From Candidatus Saccharimonadales bacterium (GTDB lineage Bacteria; Patescibacteriota; Saccharimonadia; Saccharimonadales; Saccharimonadaceae), in assembly GCA_035697325.1 (NCBI GenBank), contig DASSDB010000001.1, positions 1 through 49,566 on the forward strand: 49,566 nucleotides of DNA. Reading direction: 5' to 3'. The number at the start of each line of letters is the position of its first letter. The stretch's first letter is position 1. The notes below the pieces were generated by a model. The model saw only the letters and a program-made list of their open reading frames with translations. It did not search any database and was not told the DNA's origin. The translations under genes were made by a program, and so were the position numbers. Of this stretch, positions 23,515-30,701 are shown in pieces.

Positions 23515-24756
23515 ATGCAAGAAACTTCTCGATATGCCGTCGGTATTGATATCGGTACGACTACTATACGCTGCGTGGTTGGCCATATCGATGCAACTAC
23601 AGGGACTCCCACCGTTGTTGGAGTGGGTTCGGCGGCAAATAGTGGCATGCGTAAAGGAGTTGTAGCCCACTTAGCGGGTCCTGCGCAGGCAATTGATGAG
23701 GCGCTTGGTGAAGCAGAGCGGATGAGCGGCTACCAAGTAGATGCTGCCGTACTAAGTATTAATGGATCGCATATAATAAGCACTAAAGCCGACGGCATGA
23801 TAGCGGTTGGTGCAATGGATCATGAGATTGTTCAGGCGGATTTGGCACGTATTGAAGAAGTAGCGACATTAGGCAAAGTACCCGCTAATCGCGAGATTCT
23901 TGAAGTTGTCCCACACAGCTATCGCCTTGACGGCCAAGATAATATTAAGGATCCACTCGGCATGACTGGCACCCGGCTCGAAATCAACGCCAACGTCGTA
24001 TCTGCTCTGGGGCCACATCTTCATAACCTCGAAAAATCTGCTGAAATGGCAAAAGTCGCTCTTAAAATGGTGACGCCATCCGTGCTGGGGGCGGCGAGGG
24101 CCGTTTTAACGGAGCAGCAGAAAGAAAATGGCGTAGCGGTAGTAGACTTAGGCGGTGCCACGACCAGTATTGCTGTTTTTGAAGAGGGTGATCTTCAGTA
24201 TGTTGCGGTCATTCCACTAGGTGGTGTTAACATCACCAATGATCTTGCCATTGGGCTTAAGACGGACCCTGAGATTGCGGAAAAAGTAAAAGTAGGCCAC
24301 GGGACAGCCGTCGCTCGTAAAAATGACGAGCGTATCTCTTTAAAACAAGATAAAGAAACAATTTATTTTGATTCGAACGACGTGGATGAGATCGTAGAGG
24401 CGAGACTTGATGAGATCTTCGATGCTATTCAGAAAGAATTGAAGCGTGCCGGTCGTGCCGGTCAGCTTCCAAGTGGAATCGTCCTGACGGGTGGATCCGC
24501 TAAAATCAAAGGTATTGCTGAGTACGCCAAGGAAAAGCTGGGGCTTGCCGCACGAGTGGGTAAACCTGCCGGCTTTGGTGGAGTTGCAGAAAGCATAGAA
24601 GAGCCACAATTTGCCACGGCCGTGGGGCTTATGTTGCTTGATGCCGAAGGTGCCGCATCGAAGGCGGGCACGAGTGGCAAGGGTGAAAATGGCAAGGACG
24701 CGTTGAAGAAGGCTGGCGGAATGATTTCGTCGTTTTTGGGCCGTTTTAAGGCGTAA
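23515..24756 (+). CDS. ftsA: Cell division protein FtsA
   Basis: 413 residues, an actin-like ATPase that tethers FtsZ to the membrane. Phosphate loops GIDIGTTTIRCVVG and VVDLGGATTSIAVFEEG, the 1C/SHS2 region near residues 85-170, and the adenosine motif VLTGGSAKIKGI are present. The C-terminal amphipathic helix MISSFLGRFKA should bind the membrane. Leaderless start. ftsZ follows 64 bases later with its own promoter, which would let the FtsA:FtsZ ratio be set separately. Confidence 0.94.
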   Translation: MQETSRYAVGIDIGTTTIRCVVGHIDATTGTPTVVGVGSAANSGMRKGVVAHLAGPAQAIDEALGEAERMSGYQVDAAVLSINGSHIISTKADGMIAVGAMDHEIVQADLARIEEVATLGKVPANREILEVVPHSYRLDGQDNIKDPLGMTGTRLEINANVVSALGPHLHNLEKSAEMAKVALKMVTPSVLGAARAVLTEQQKENGVAVVDLGGATTSIAVFEEGDLQYVAVIPLGGVNITNDLAIGLKTDPEIAEKVKVGHGTAVARKNDERISLKQDKETIYFDSNDVDEIVEARLDEIFDAIQKELKRAGRAGQLPSGIVLTGGSAKIKGIAEYAKEKLGLAARVGKPAGFGGVAESIEEPQFATAVGLMLLDAEGAASKAGTSGKGENGKDALKKAGGMISSFLGRFKA

Positions 24757-24775
24757 TTTGTTTTTGAACAATAAA

Positions 24776-24781
24776 TGTTAT
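24776..24781 (+). promoter_or_regulatory. ftsZ promoter (extended -10)
   Basis: TGTTATACT: extended -10 about 40 bases before ATG 24821. Unlike ftsA, ftsZ then has a real leader with GGGGGAG as Shine-Dalgarno. Confidence 0.6.
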
Positions 24782-24820
24782 ACTGGGTAAGAAGAGAATA
24801 TTGGGGGAGAGCATAGTTCC

Positions 24821-26020
24821 ATGCCTGAAGTGAAACCAACTGAAATTCAAACATTTGCGAGCATTAAAGTTGTCGGTGTCGGTGGCGCCGGTGGTTCTGC
24901 TGTAAACCGCATGAAAGATGCTGGGCTGGCCGGTGTGCAGTTCATTGCTATGAACACTGACGCCCAGGCACTCCATAACTCAAAAGCCGACGTGAAGATT
25001 CACTTAGGACATTCAACGACGAATGGGCTGGGTGCCGGTGCGGACCCTACGACAGGCGAAGCGGCGGCCGATGAATCGCGTAATGAAATTCGCGATGCAC
25101 TTGAGGGCGCCGATATGGTATTTGTCACCATCGGTGCAGGTGGTGGAACTGGAAGCGGTGCGGGCCCGGTCGTTGCTGAGGTCGCTCGTGAGCTCGGTAT
25201 TTTGGTGGTTGGTGTTGCCACGAAGCCATTTAGTTTTGAGGGTGAAAAGCGCCGCCAAAATGCAGAACGTGCAATCGTTCAACTTGGACGCAATGTTGAT
25301 ACACTTATTACAATCCCGAATGATCGACTTTTGCAGACAATCGATCGTCGTACGCCACTTCTTGAAACCTTCAAGATTGCCGATGACGTGCTTCGCCAGG
25401 GGGTGCAAGGTATTTCAGAGCTTATTACTGAACATGGATTGATTAATCTGGACTTTGCCGATGTAAAGGCGATCATGAGCAATGCAGGCTCGGCGCTTAT
25501 GGGGATTGGCCGTGCAAGTGGCGATGATCGTGCTGCGCAGGCCGCTCAGCAGGCTATCGAATCACCGCTTATTGAAGTTTCGATCGACGGTGCAAAGGGC
25601 GTTCTGTTTAACGTAACTGGTGGTTACGACATGAGCATGAGTGAGATTCAAGAAGCTGCTGAAATTATCACCAGCGCCGTTTCTCCAGATGCAAATATTA
25701 TCTTTGGTGCAACCTTAAAGCCTGAGCTTGAAGATGAACTGATCATTACTGTTATTGCAACTGGTTTTGACAGTGCCTACTTCCACGAGCAAGCTGCACA
25801 GCTTGATGCGGCAACAGCTGAGCCTACGCCAACGGTTACTGAATCTGTCTCTGAAGATGCCGTAAAAGACATCAATATGGAATTGGATCAAACTGATGCT
25901 GCTGCGGCTTTTGCGGATGATACGCCACAGGATATTTGGAATACGCCAGCGCAAGAAGAAGACGAGTCTGACATGCCCGCCTTTCTACGACGCCGCAAGA
26001 AAAAATCAGACGAATCCTAA
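24821..26020 (+). CDS. ftsZ: Cell division protein FtsZ
   Basis: 399 residues; the tubulin-like GTPase that builds the Z ring. GTP motifs: [15 protein letters not shown], the tubulin signature [12 protein letters not shown], and the synergy loop [11 protein letters not shown]. After an acidic linker (about 320-380) comes the C-terminal peptide [12 protein letters not shown], which is the FtsA-binding tail. A complete standard protein. Confidence 0.98.
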   Translation: MPEVKPTEIQTFASIKVVGVGGAGGSAVNRMKDAGLAGVQFIAMNTDAQALHNSKADVKIHLGHSTTNGLGAGADPTTGEAAADESRNEIRDALEGADMVFVTIGAGGGTGSGAGPVVAEVARELGILVVGVATKPFSFEGEKRRQNAERAIVQLGRNVDTLITIPNDRLLQTIDRRTPLLETFKIADDVLRQGVQGISELITEHGLINLDFADVKAIMSNAGSALMGIGRASGDDRAAQAAQQAIESPLIEVSIDGAKGVLFNVTGGYDMSMSEIQEAAEIITSAVSPDANIIFGATLKPELEDELIITVIATGFDSAYFHEQAAQLDAATAEPTPTVTESVSEDAVKDINMELDQTDAAAAFADDTPQDIWNTPAQEEDESDMPAFLRRRKKKSDES

Positions 26021-26038
26021 GGAGGCTTGTAAGTTTGT

Positions 26039-26488
26039 ATGCGCCCAAAACTAAAAATTGGCGATAGTCGTGTGATTGAATCACGAGAATCAAGCGATGG
26101 ATTAACGATTCGTCGTCGGCGGGAATCGTTGGATGGCAAGCATCGGTTCACGACTTATGAAAGAATCGAACGCCCCAACTTAGTTGTGGTGAAAAAAGAT
26201 AGTACTCGTGAGCTTTTTGATAGAGAAAAACTTTCTACGGCCGTGAAGCGATCGGTTGGGAAGTTTTTTGCTTCAGAGATGGAAATTGACGAAATGGTCG
26301 ATCGTGTCGAAGATATGCTTTATGCATCAGGCGATGGTGAGGTCACCTCACGACAGATTGGTGATTTAGTACTCGATGAGTTAGCCGAGCGAAATGAAGT
26401 TGCGTACGTGCGATTTGCTAGTGTATATCATGAATTTAAGACACTTGATGAGTTTGAAGAAATTCTAAAGCAACGTCGCAAGAAATAG
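26039..26488 (+). CDS. nrdR: NrdR-like ATP-cone protein lacking the zinc ribbon cysteines
   Basis: 149 residues, aligned over its whole length with the ribonucleotide reductase repressor NrdR. The blocks VIESRESSDGLTIRRRRES and RFTTYERIE match the usual VxDSR...IRRRREC and RFTTYERxE. The ATP-cone (LVVVKKDSTRELFDREKL to FKTLDEFEEIL) is complete. All four zinc-ribbon cysteines are missing: the N-terminal CPxC is replaced by RPKL, and ECxxC by ESLDG. Zinc-dependent folding of the DNA-binding domain should thus be lost or replaced. GGAGG lies 13 bases before the ATG, a long spacing. Follows ftsZ in the same direction. Confidence 0.85.
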   Translation: MRPKLKIGDSRVIESRESSDGLTIRRRRESLDGKHRFTTYERIERPNLVVVKKDSTRELFDREKLSTAVKRSVGKFFASEMEIDEMVDRVEDMLYASGDGEVTSRQIGDLVLDELAERNEVAYVRFASVYHEFKTLDEFEEILKQRRKK

Positions 26489-26498
26489 GGCCTTAAAG

Positions 26499-26756
26499 AT
26501 GAGGGTGATTATCGTGACAAAAAATGAGACCGACTACGCGCGGACGGTCTCTGAGTATCTTCGTGATTTTACACGCCAAACGGGGCATGAACTTGAAGTG
26601 ATTGATCCTGATACGCCAGATGGCACTTCTTTTTGTAGGGCCTATGACATTGTTGAATATCCAACACTTATCGCCCTAAGTGACGATGGAGCTTTGCAGC
26701 AGCAGTGGAGGGGGTTGCCGCTCCCGACGATTAGCGAGGTGAGTTACTATGTTTAA
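26499..26756 (+). CDS. Small thioredoxin-like protein
   Basis: 85 residues with a probable thioredoxin fold: N-terminal strand MRVIIVTKNE, and DIVEYPTLIALSDDG with the cis-proline strand. It has one cysteine only (FCRAYD) and no CxxC, so it is not a normal dithiol oxidoreductase. It overlaps the VKOR gene by eight bases. VKOR enzymes often work with, or are fused to, thioredoxin-like domains, which supports the fold call. No signal peptide is seen. Confidence 0.65.
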   Translation: MRVIIVTKNETDYARTVSEYLRDFTRQTGHELEVIDPDTPDGTSFCRAYDIVEYPTLIALSDDGALQQQWRGLPLPTISEVSYYV

Positions 26757-27375
26757 ATTTTTAAATAGGGGCAAGAAAAAGGCGACTGAGAGATCAAATA
26801 AGTGGCTTTTTGGTGTGATGCTGGTTTTTGGTGTGGCTGGTCTTATTTCCGCCTTTGACTTGTCTGTAGAGCGAATTCATCTGCTTGAACACCCTGATGC
26901 CGTCCTGACATGCTCAATTAATTTGGTATTAAATTGCGCAACAGTAATGCAGACATGGCAGGCGAGCCTGTTTGGCTTTCCCAACCCATATATCGGGCTG
27001 ATGGCTTACCCTGTAGTAATAACCGTCGCAGTCGCAGGGCTTTCTGGCGTGCAGTTTAAGCGTTGGTTCTTGATTGTGGCAAATATTTGTTATGGACTAG
27101 GAGCTATTTTTGCCTACTGGCTATTCTTTAGTAGCGTGTATGTTATACAAGTGCTTTGCCCATGGTGTCTGGTGGTGACGTTTTCGACCACGCTGATTTT
27201 TGCGAGTTTGACCCACCTTAATTTACGTGAAAATACGTTTCGTTTTTCGGAAAGCATCAATAAAAAAATCCAAGAACTGATGGCGCGTGACGTAGGCAAG
27301 ATTGCGACAGCTGCGTGGATTGTCTTAATGATAGCACTCGTACTCATTAAATTTGGTGATAGTTTATTCTTATGA
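26749..27375 (+). CDS. Vitamin K epoxide reductase (VKOR) family protein
   Basis: 208 residues with four or five membrane helices. Active site CPWC is in VLCPWCLVV, and the loop cysteine pair is in TCSINLVLNCATVM; both are expected of bacterial VKOR. It re-oxidises a DsbA-like partner with quinone and so drives disulphide formation outside the membrane. That fits the cysteine-bearing secreted DUF3152 protein in this window. It overlaps both neighbours (eight bases before, four after). Confidence 0.9.
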   Translation: MFKFLNRGKKKATERSNKWLFGVMLVFGVAGLISAFDLSVERIHLLEHPDAVLTCSINLVLNCATVMQTWQASLFGFPNPYIGLMAYPVVITVAVAGLSGVQFKRWFLIVANICYGLGAIFAYWLFFSSVYVIQVLCPWCLVVTFSTTLIFASLTHLNLRENTFRFSESINKKIQELMARDVGKIATAAWIVLMIALVLIKFGDSLFL

Positions 27376-28145
27376 TGCTCCTTATAACAGCGGTGCTCGT
27401 GATGGTGATAATTTACATGAGTATCGTGTTTATCATTGCGTGGCGGCGGCGGCGTTTAGATATTGTCGATGTTGCCTGGGGTGGAGCATTTATTGTTGCT
27501 GCGCTGATAAGTTTGCTTTGGGGTGAGCCTGGATGGTTGCAATACATAGTCACAACTCTCGTTGTCGTATGGGCTGTGCGGCTCAGCTCTTCACTACTAA
27601 AACGTTTCTTGGCTTCTTCTAAAGAGGATCCGCGGTACGCAGCCATGCAGCAGCGCTGGCATCATCATTTTGCACTTAAGTCTTACTTGCATATTTTTTT
27701 GGTGCAAGCGTTTCTTGCCACGCTCATTTCTTTATCGGTTATCGTCGTGAACCTTTCGTATGTACACGGTATTTCCCTGAATGTATATGTCGGAGCTGCC
27801 ATATGGATTATTGGGTTTATATTTGAGTCAGTAGGCGACGCTCAGTTGCGGCACCACTTAGCTGACTCTAAAAATAAAGGCAAGCTTATGACATCAGGAC
27901 TATGGCGATACACTCGACACCCGAATTATTTTGGAGAAGCAACGCAGTGGTGGGGAATATATGTGATGGCCCTTGCCGTACCGTACGGATGGCTGACGAT
28001 TGTTGCGCCGCTTACGATTACAATTCTGCTTTTGTTTGTGTCTGGCGTACCGCTTACCGAACGTCATTTTGAGGGGAGACCGGGATGGAAGGAATACAAA
28101 CATCGCACGAGCGCGTTTGTGCCGCTTCCTCCGCGCTCAAAATAA
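27372..28145 (+). CDS. DUF1295 membrane protein (steroid-reductase-like)
   Basis: 257 residues with about seven hydrophobic segments and the C-terminal DUF1295 / isoprenylcysteine-methyltransferase-like signature: TSGLWRYTRHPNYFGEATQW, then GVPLTERHFEGRPGWKEYK. Members probably reduce or methylate a lipid; the substrate is unknown. ATGA overlap with the VKOR gene. Its stop abuts the stop of the convergent gene with no gap. Confidence 0.88.
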   Translation: MMLLITAVLVMVIIYMSIVFIIAWRRRRLDIVDVAWGGAFIVAALISLLWGEPGWLQYIVTTLVVVWAVRLSSSLLKRFLASSKEDPRYAAMQQRWHHHFALKSYLHIFLVQAFLATLISLSVIVVNLSYVHGISLNVYVGAAIWIIGFIFESVGDAQLRHHLADSKNKGKLMTSGLWRYTRHPNYFGEATQWWGIYVMALAVPYGWLTIVAPLTITILLLFVSGVPLTERHFEGRPGWKEYKHRTSAFVPLPPRSK

Positions 28146-29099
28146 TTAGAGCGTCAACGTATTATTAACAAAGGCTGTCTCGAGTGCGCGCGCGAGATTT
28201 TTGCGCCCAGCTTGAAGATGACGGGCGATCATAGCGGTGAGCGACTCGCGAGTGTGCCGCTGAGATGAGACGATGTCGTATAGTGAGAATGTGTCGTTTT
28301 CAGACTGAATGAACGAATGATGAAGCATACCTGGTGTGAGCATCGCCACCCGACGAGCCAGCATATTTGCTAATTCGTACTGTTCCTTTAGCTTAAAGTT
28401 TGGCCGTAATGGCTGGGCAAGATGGAGTGCTTCTTGAAAATGCCGCGCATGTCGCAAAAAAGAACTGCTACTATCAAGCAAGGCATCGAGTGCATCATCA
28501 ATACGATCAATATCCATAGAATCGAGAGATAATTGCTGGATATCGATATCATGCTGTGAGAAAAAAGTCTGTAATTCTTCCCAGGCGTGATGCACTTTAT
28601 CGTCCAGTATTGATTTGCTCGCTAGTAGCCAAGGCTCGTTTTGGGCGAAGTCGACGACGAGACTATGAGCGGGAAGAATTTCATAAAGATGGTCTTTCAG
28701 ATTGGTGGAAACTTGTGTACCAATGTAAATGCTCTGGCAGGTGCGAGGCAATTCACTTTTTAATAGCTGCTCGGGCGTAATGCACCATATATGAGCGGCT
28801 GGAAACTCGTGCGGGGCATCAATAGTTACTACCATTTGTTGCATGCGGGTAATGCTATGGGTAAGTTGAAGCAGCTGGTCGGCATCGATTGTCCTGGAGC
28901 GTTCGTGCTGAAGCGATTGAAGCAAAGAGAGCCATTGTTTTCGAATAAGCTTGGCTACGGGCTCGGGAGAAAGAGAAACAACAAGTGCTTTACCGTATAG
29001 ATGTCTGGTCTGCCAATGGTGCACGATATTGGAGGCCAGAGCAGTGTCCGTCTTGGGCGGGCGTTTCATTTCCAGATACGCAAGCGGTTTTTCCCTCAT
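28146..29099 (-). CDS. Hypothetical soluble protein
   Basis: 317 residues, no membrane segment and no family recognised. It is rich in H, L and Q. An N-terminal part with alternating strands (KALVVSLSPEPVAKLIRKQW, MVVTIDAPHEFPAAHIWCIT) looks like a Rossmann or P-loop-like core without an evident Walker motif; the C-terminal half is helical. A TATAGT box (29114-29109, extended TGA) lies nine bases before the ATG, so it is probably leaderless. Probably a lineage-specific gene. Confidence 0.72.
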   Translation of the reverse strand: MREKPLAYLEMKRPPKTDTALASNIVHHWQTRHLYGKALVVSLSPEPVAKLIRKQWLSLLQSLQHERSRTIDADQLLQLTHSITRMQQMVVTIDAPHEFPAAHIWCITPEQLLKSELPRTCQSIYIGTQVSTNLKDHLYEILPAHSLVVDFAQNEPWLLASKSILDDKVHHAWEELQTFFSQHDIDIQQLSLDSMDIDRIDDALDALLDSSSSFLRHARHFQEALHLAQPLRPNFKLKEQYELANMLARRVAMLTPGMLHHSFIQSENDTFSLYDIVSSQRHTRESLTAMIARHLQAGRKNLARALETAFVNNTLTL

Positions 29100-29114
29100 T
29101 GATTCATTACTATA

Positions 29115-29780
29115 TCACAGCATGTGATGCTGGCGAAAGCTAAAATGATCTAATTTTGTGATAATAATATGATCACGAAGAGGAATACCGAGGAGCTGAC
29201 CCGCCGCAGCGAGCTGTTGCGTAAGTGTAATATCCTTGGCACTTGGGCGAGCATTGCCTGAAGGATGATTGTGAGCCACGATAACTGAAGCGGCTCGGTC
29301 TACGATGGCATCACTGTAGATTTCACGTGGGTGGGTGAGAACACTATCCAATGTGCCTATAGTTATAGTCCGTTGTGCGATAAGTCGTTGCCCACCGTCT
29401 AATGCGAGACAAACGCAATATTCTTGCTGCTTATCGCGGATATCGGCAAGGCGGGTAAGGATATCTTTTTGGGTACGTAGCGGCTCAACGTCTTTTACAA
29501 GATATCTCTTGGCAAGCTCAAGAGAGGCGAGCAATTTGCCTGCGGTGGCAATACTAACGCCTTTAAGTGCGGTGAGCTTCTCAAGGTTGAGGCCGTCCGT
29601 ACCTTTTGCAAGTAATTTTTGGACCTGGCGTGCGAGATAACTGACATCAGTGCCACGGCTACCACTTCCGATAACTACTTCAAGCAGCTCGAAGTCTGAA
29701 AGGCTCGCAGTTCCTTTTCGGGCCAATTTCTCACGAGGCCGATCTTCGGTCGGCAACTGTGACACTTTTCGTCTCGCCAT
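29115..29780 (-). CDS. radC: RadC-family JAB/MPN protein
   Basis: 221 residues: an N-terminal helix-hairpin-helix region (LTALKGVSIATAGKLLASLE) and a C-terminal JAB domain with the metal motif HNHPSGNARPSAKD, plus an upstream Glu in the strand VCLALDGGQ. The role of RadC in repair is doubtful; it is a predicted metal-dependent enzyme. The start at ATG 29780 is nine bases after TACACT (29795-29790, extended TGT). An upstream in-frame ATG (29927) would place the promoter inside the gene and is rejected. Confidence 0.92.
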   Translation of the reverse strand: MARRKVSQLPTEDRPREKLARKGTASLSDFELLEVVIGSGSRGTDVSYLARQVQKLLAKGTDGLNLEKLTALKGVSIATAGKLLASLELAKRYLVKDVEPLRTQKDILTRLADIRDKQQEYCVCLALDGGQRLIAQRTITIGTLDSVLTHPREIYSDAIVDRAASVIVAHNHPSGNARPSAKDITLTQQLAAAGQLLGIPLRDHIIITKLDHFSFRQHHML

Positions 29781-29975
29781 ACTGGCAACAGTGTAACAGA
29801 AAATGTACTTTTGTCTAAGGATAATGCCAGAACGGATCAGAAACTGGCACGTATTTAATAAATATTTCATAATACGCTCGGCTTTGGGCGAGATTTTTAG
29901 TTCTAAGCTATCTATTGCCTCTGGCATATCAGGGAGAAATGAGGTAAAATAAGAGCAACGTTCTTTTGTATGCCT

Positions 29976-30158
29976 ACAGGAGATGAGCGGCTATCACCCG
30001 CGAAGTTACTGGGAAGAAATCTTTTTAGAGAGTAGAACCCAGCGTGTATACGCGACGTTACAGCAGACAATCAAGCGCTAGAAAGAATCTCTTTTTAGAA
30101 ACTGGATGGTACCGTCCGCCGCAAGCGGATTCCAGTGACTAAATAGAGATTTTTGTTT
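29976..30158 (+). promoter_or_regulatory. T-box riboswitch (ultrashort Stem I, Ile specifier)
   Basis: Stem I is GCGG / CCGC (29987-29990, 29998-30001) with loop CTATCAC that carries AUC (29993-29995), an isoleucine codon. GGGAAGAA and AGTAGAACCC (30011-30040) match a conserved pair in actinobacterial ileS T-boxes. A small stem GCGT / ACGC follows (30042-30053). The antiterminator has ACTGGA / TCCAGT, the bulge TGGTACC (30107-30113, canonical UGGNACC) and GTCCGC / GCGGAT. The whole element is embedded in a 13-bp helix, AATCTCTTTTTAG / CTAAATAGAGATT (one mismatch), followed by TTTGTTTT. It controls GNAT-ileS by sensing uncharged tRNA-Ile. Confidence 0.93.
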
Positions 30159-30173
30159 TAAGAAAGGCAAAAG

Positions 30174-30701
30174 ATGAAGACCGGCGTGTATACGATTAGA
30201 ACCATCCAAGAAGCTGATCAGCTGCCAGTTTTGGCTATGCAGGCAAAATCCTGGCTTGATACATACCCTAACCCAGAAAAAGGGGTATCGAAAGAATGGG
30301 TAGAAGCCAGGACAAAACAGTGGATGACTGATGAGAATCTGAAGAAGCGTCGAGAATTTATCCGTGCTAGTAATAAAGGTGATTCGTTATATATTGTTGC
30401 TGAGAATGAAAAGGGGGTGATCGTTGGCCTTGGAATCTGCCGTAATGAAGCGGGAAAATACCGTCTTGGTGCACTTTACGTTGATGTAGCTCATCATGGT
30501 TCGGGGGTTGCACATCGGTTGATGGAGAAACTTCTGTCTTGGGCCGGCCCAGCTACGATCGAGCTTGAAGTCGTTTCGTATAACGAGCGCGCAAAAGCAT
30601 TCTATCGTAAGTACGGATTTAGAGAAGTTGAGGGATCAGATCATATTTTGCATGAAATTTTGCCAGTTATAACAATGGTGCGGGAAGGAGAAAAGGGATG
30701 A
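30174..30701 (+). CDS. GNAT-family N-acetyltransferase
   Basis: 175 residues with the GNAT core: LYVAENE-type strands, RLGALYVDVAHHGSGVAHRL (acetyl-CoA motif A, with HHGSGVA for the usual QxxGxG/A) and NERAKAFYRKYGF near the end. It acetylates an amine, unknown which. It sits between the T-box and ileS and overlaps ileS by four bases, so its supply is tied to isoleucine status. AGAAAGG is the Shine-Dalgarno, just 3' of the terminator-like stem. Confidence 0.9.
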   Translation: MKTGVYTIRTIQEADQLPVLAMQAKSWLDTYPNPEKGVSKEWVEARTKQWMTDENLKKRREFIRASNKGDSLYIVAENEKGVIVGLGICRNEAGKYRLGALYVDVAHHGSGVAHRLMEKLLSWAGPATIELEVVSYNERAKAFYRKYGFREVEGSDHILHEILPVITMVREGEKG

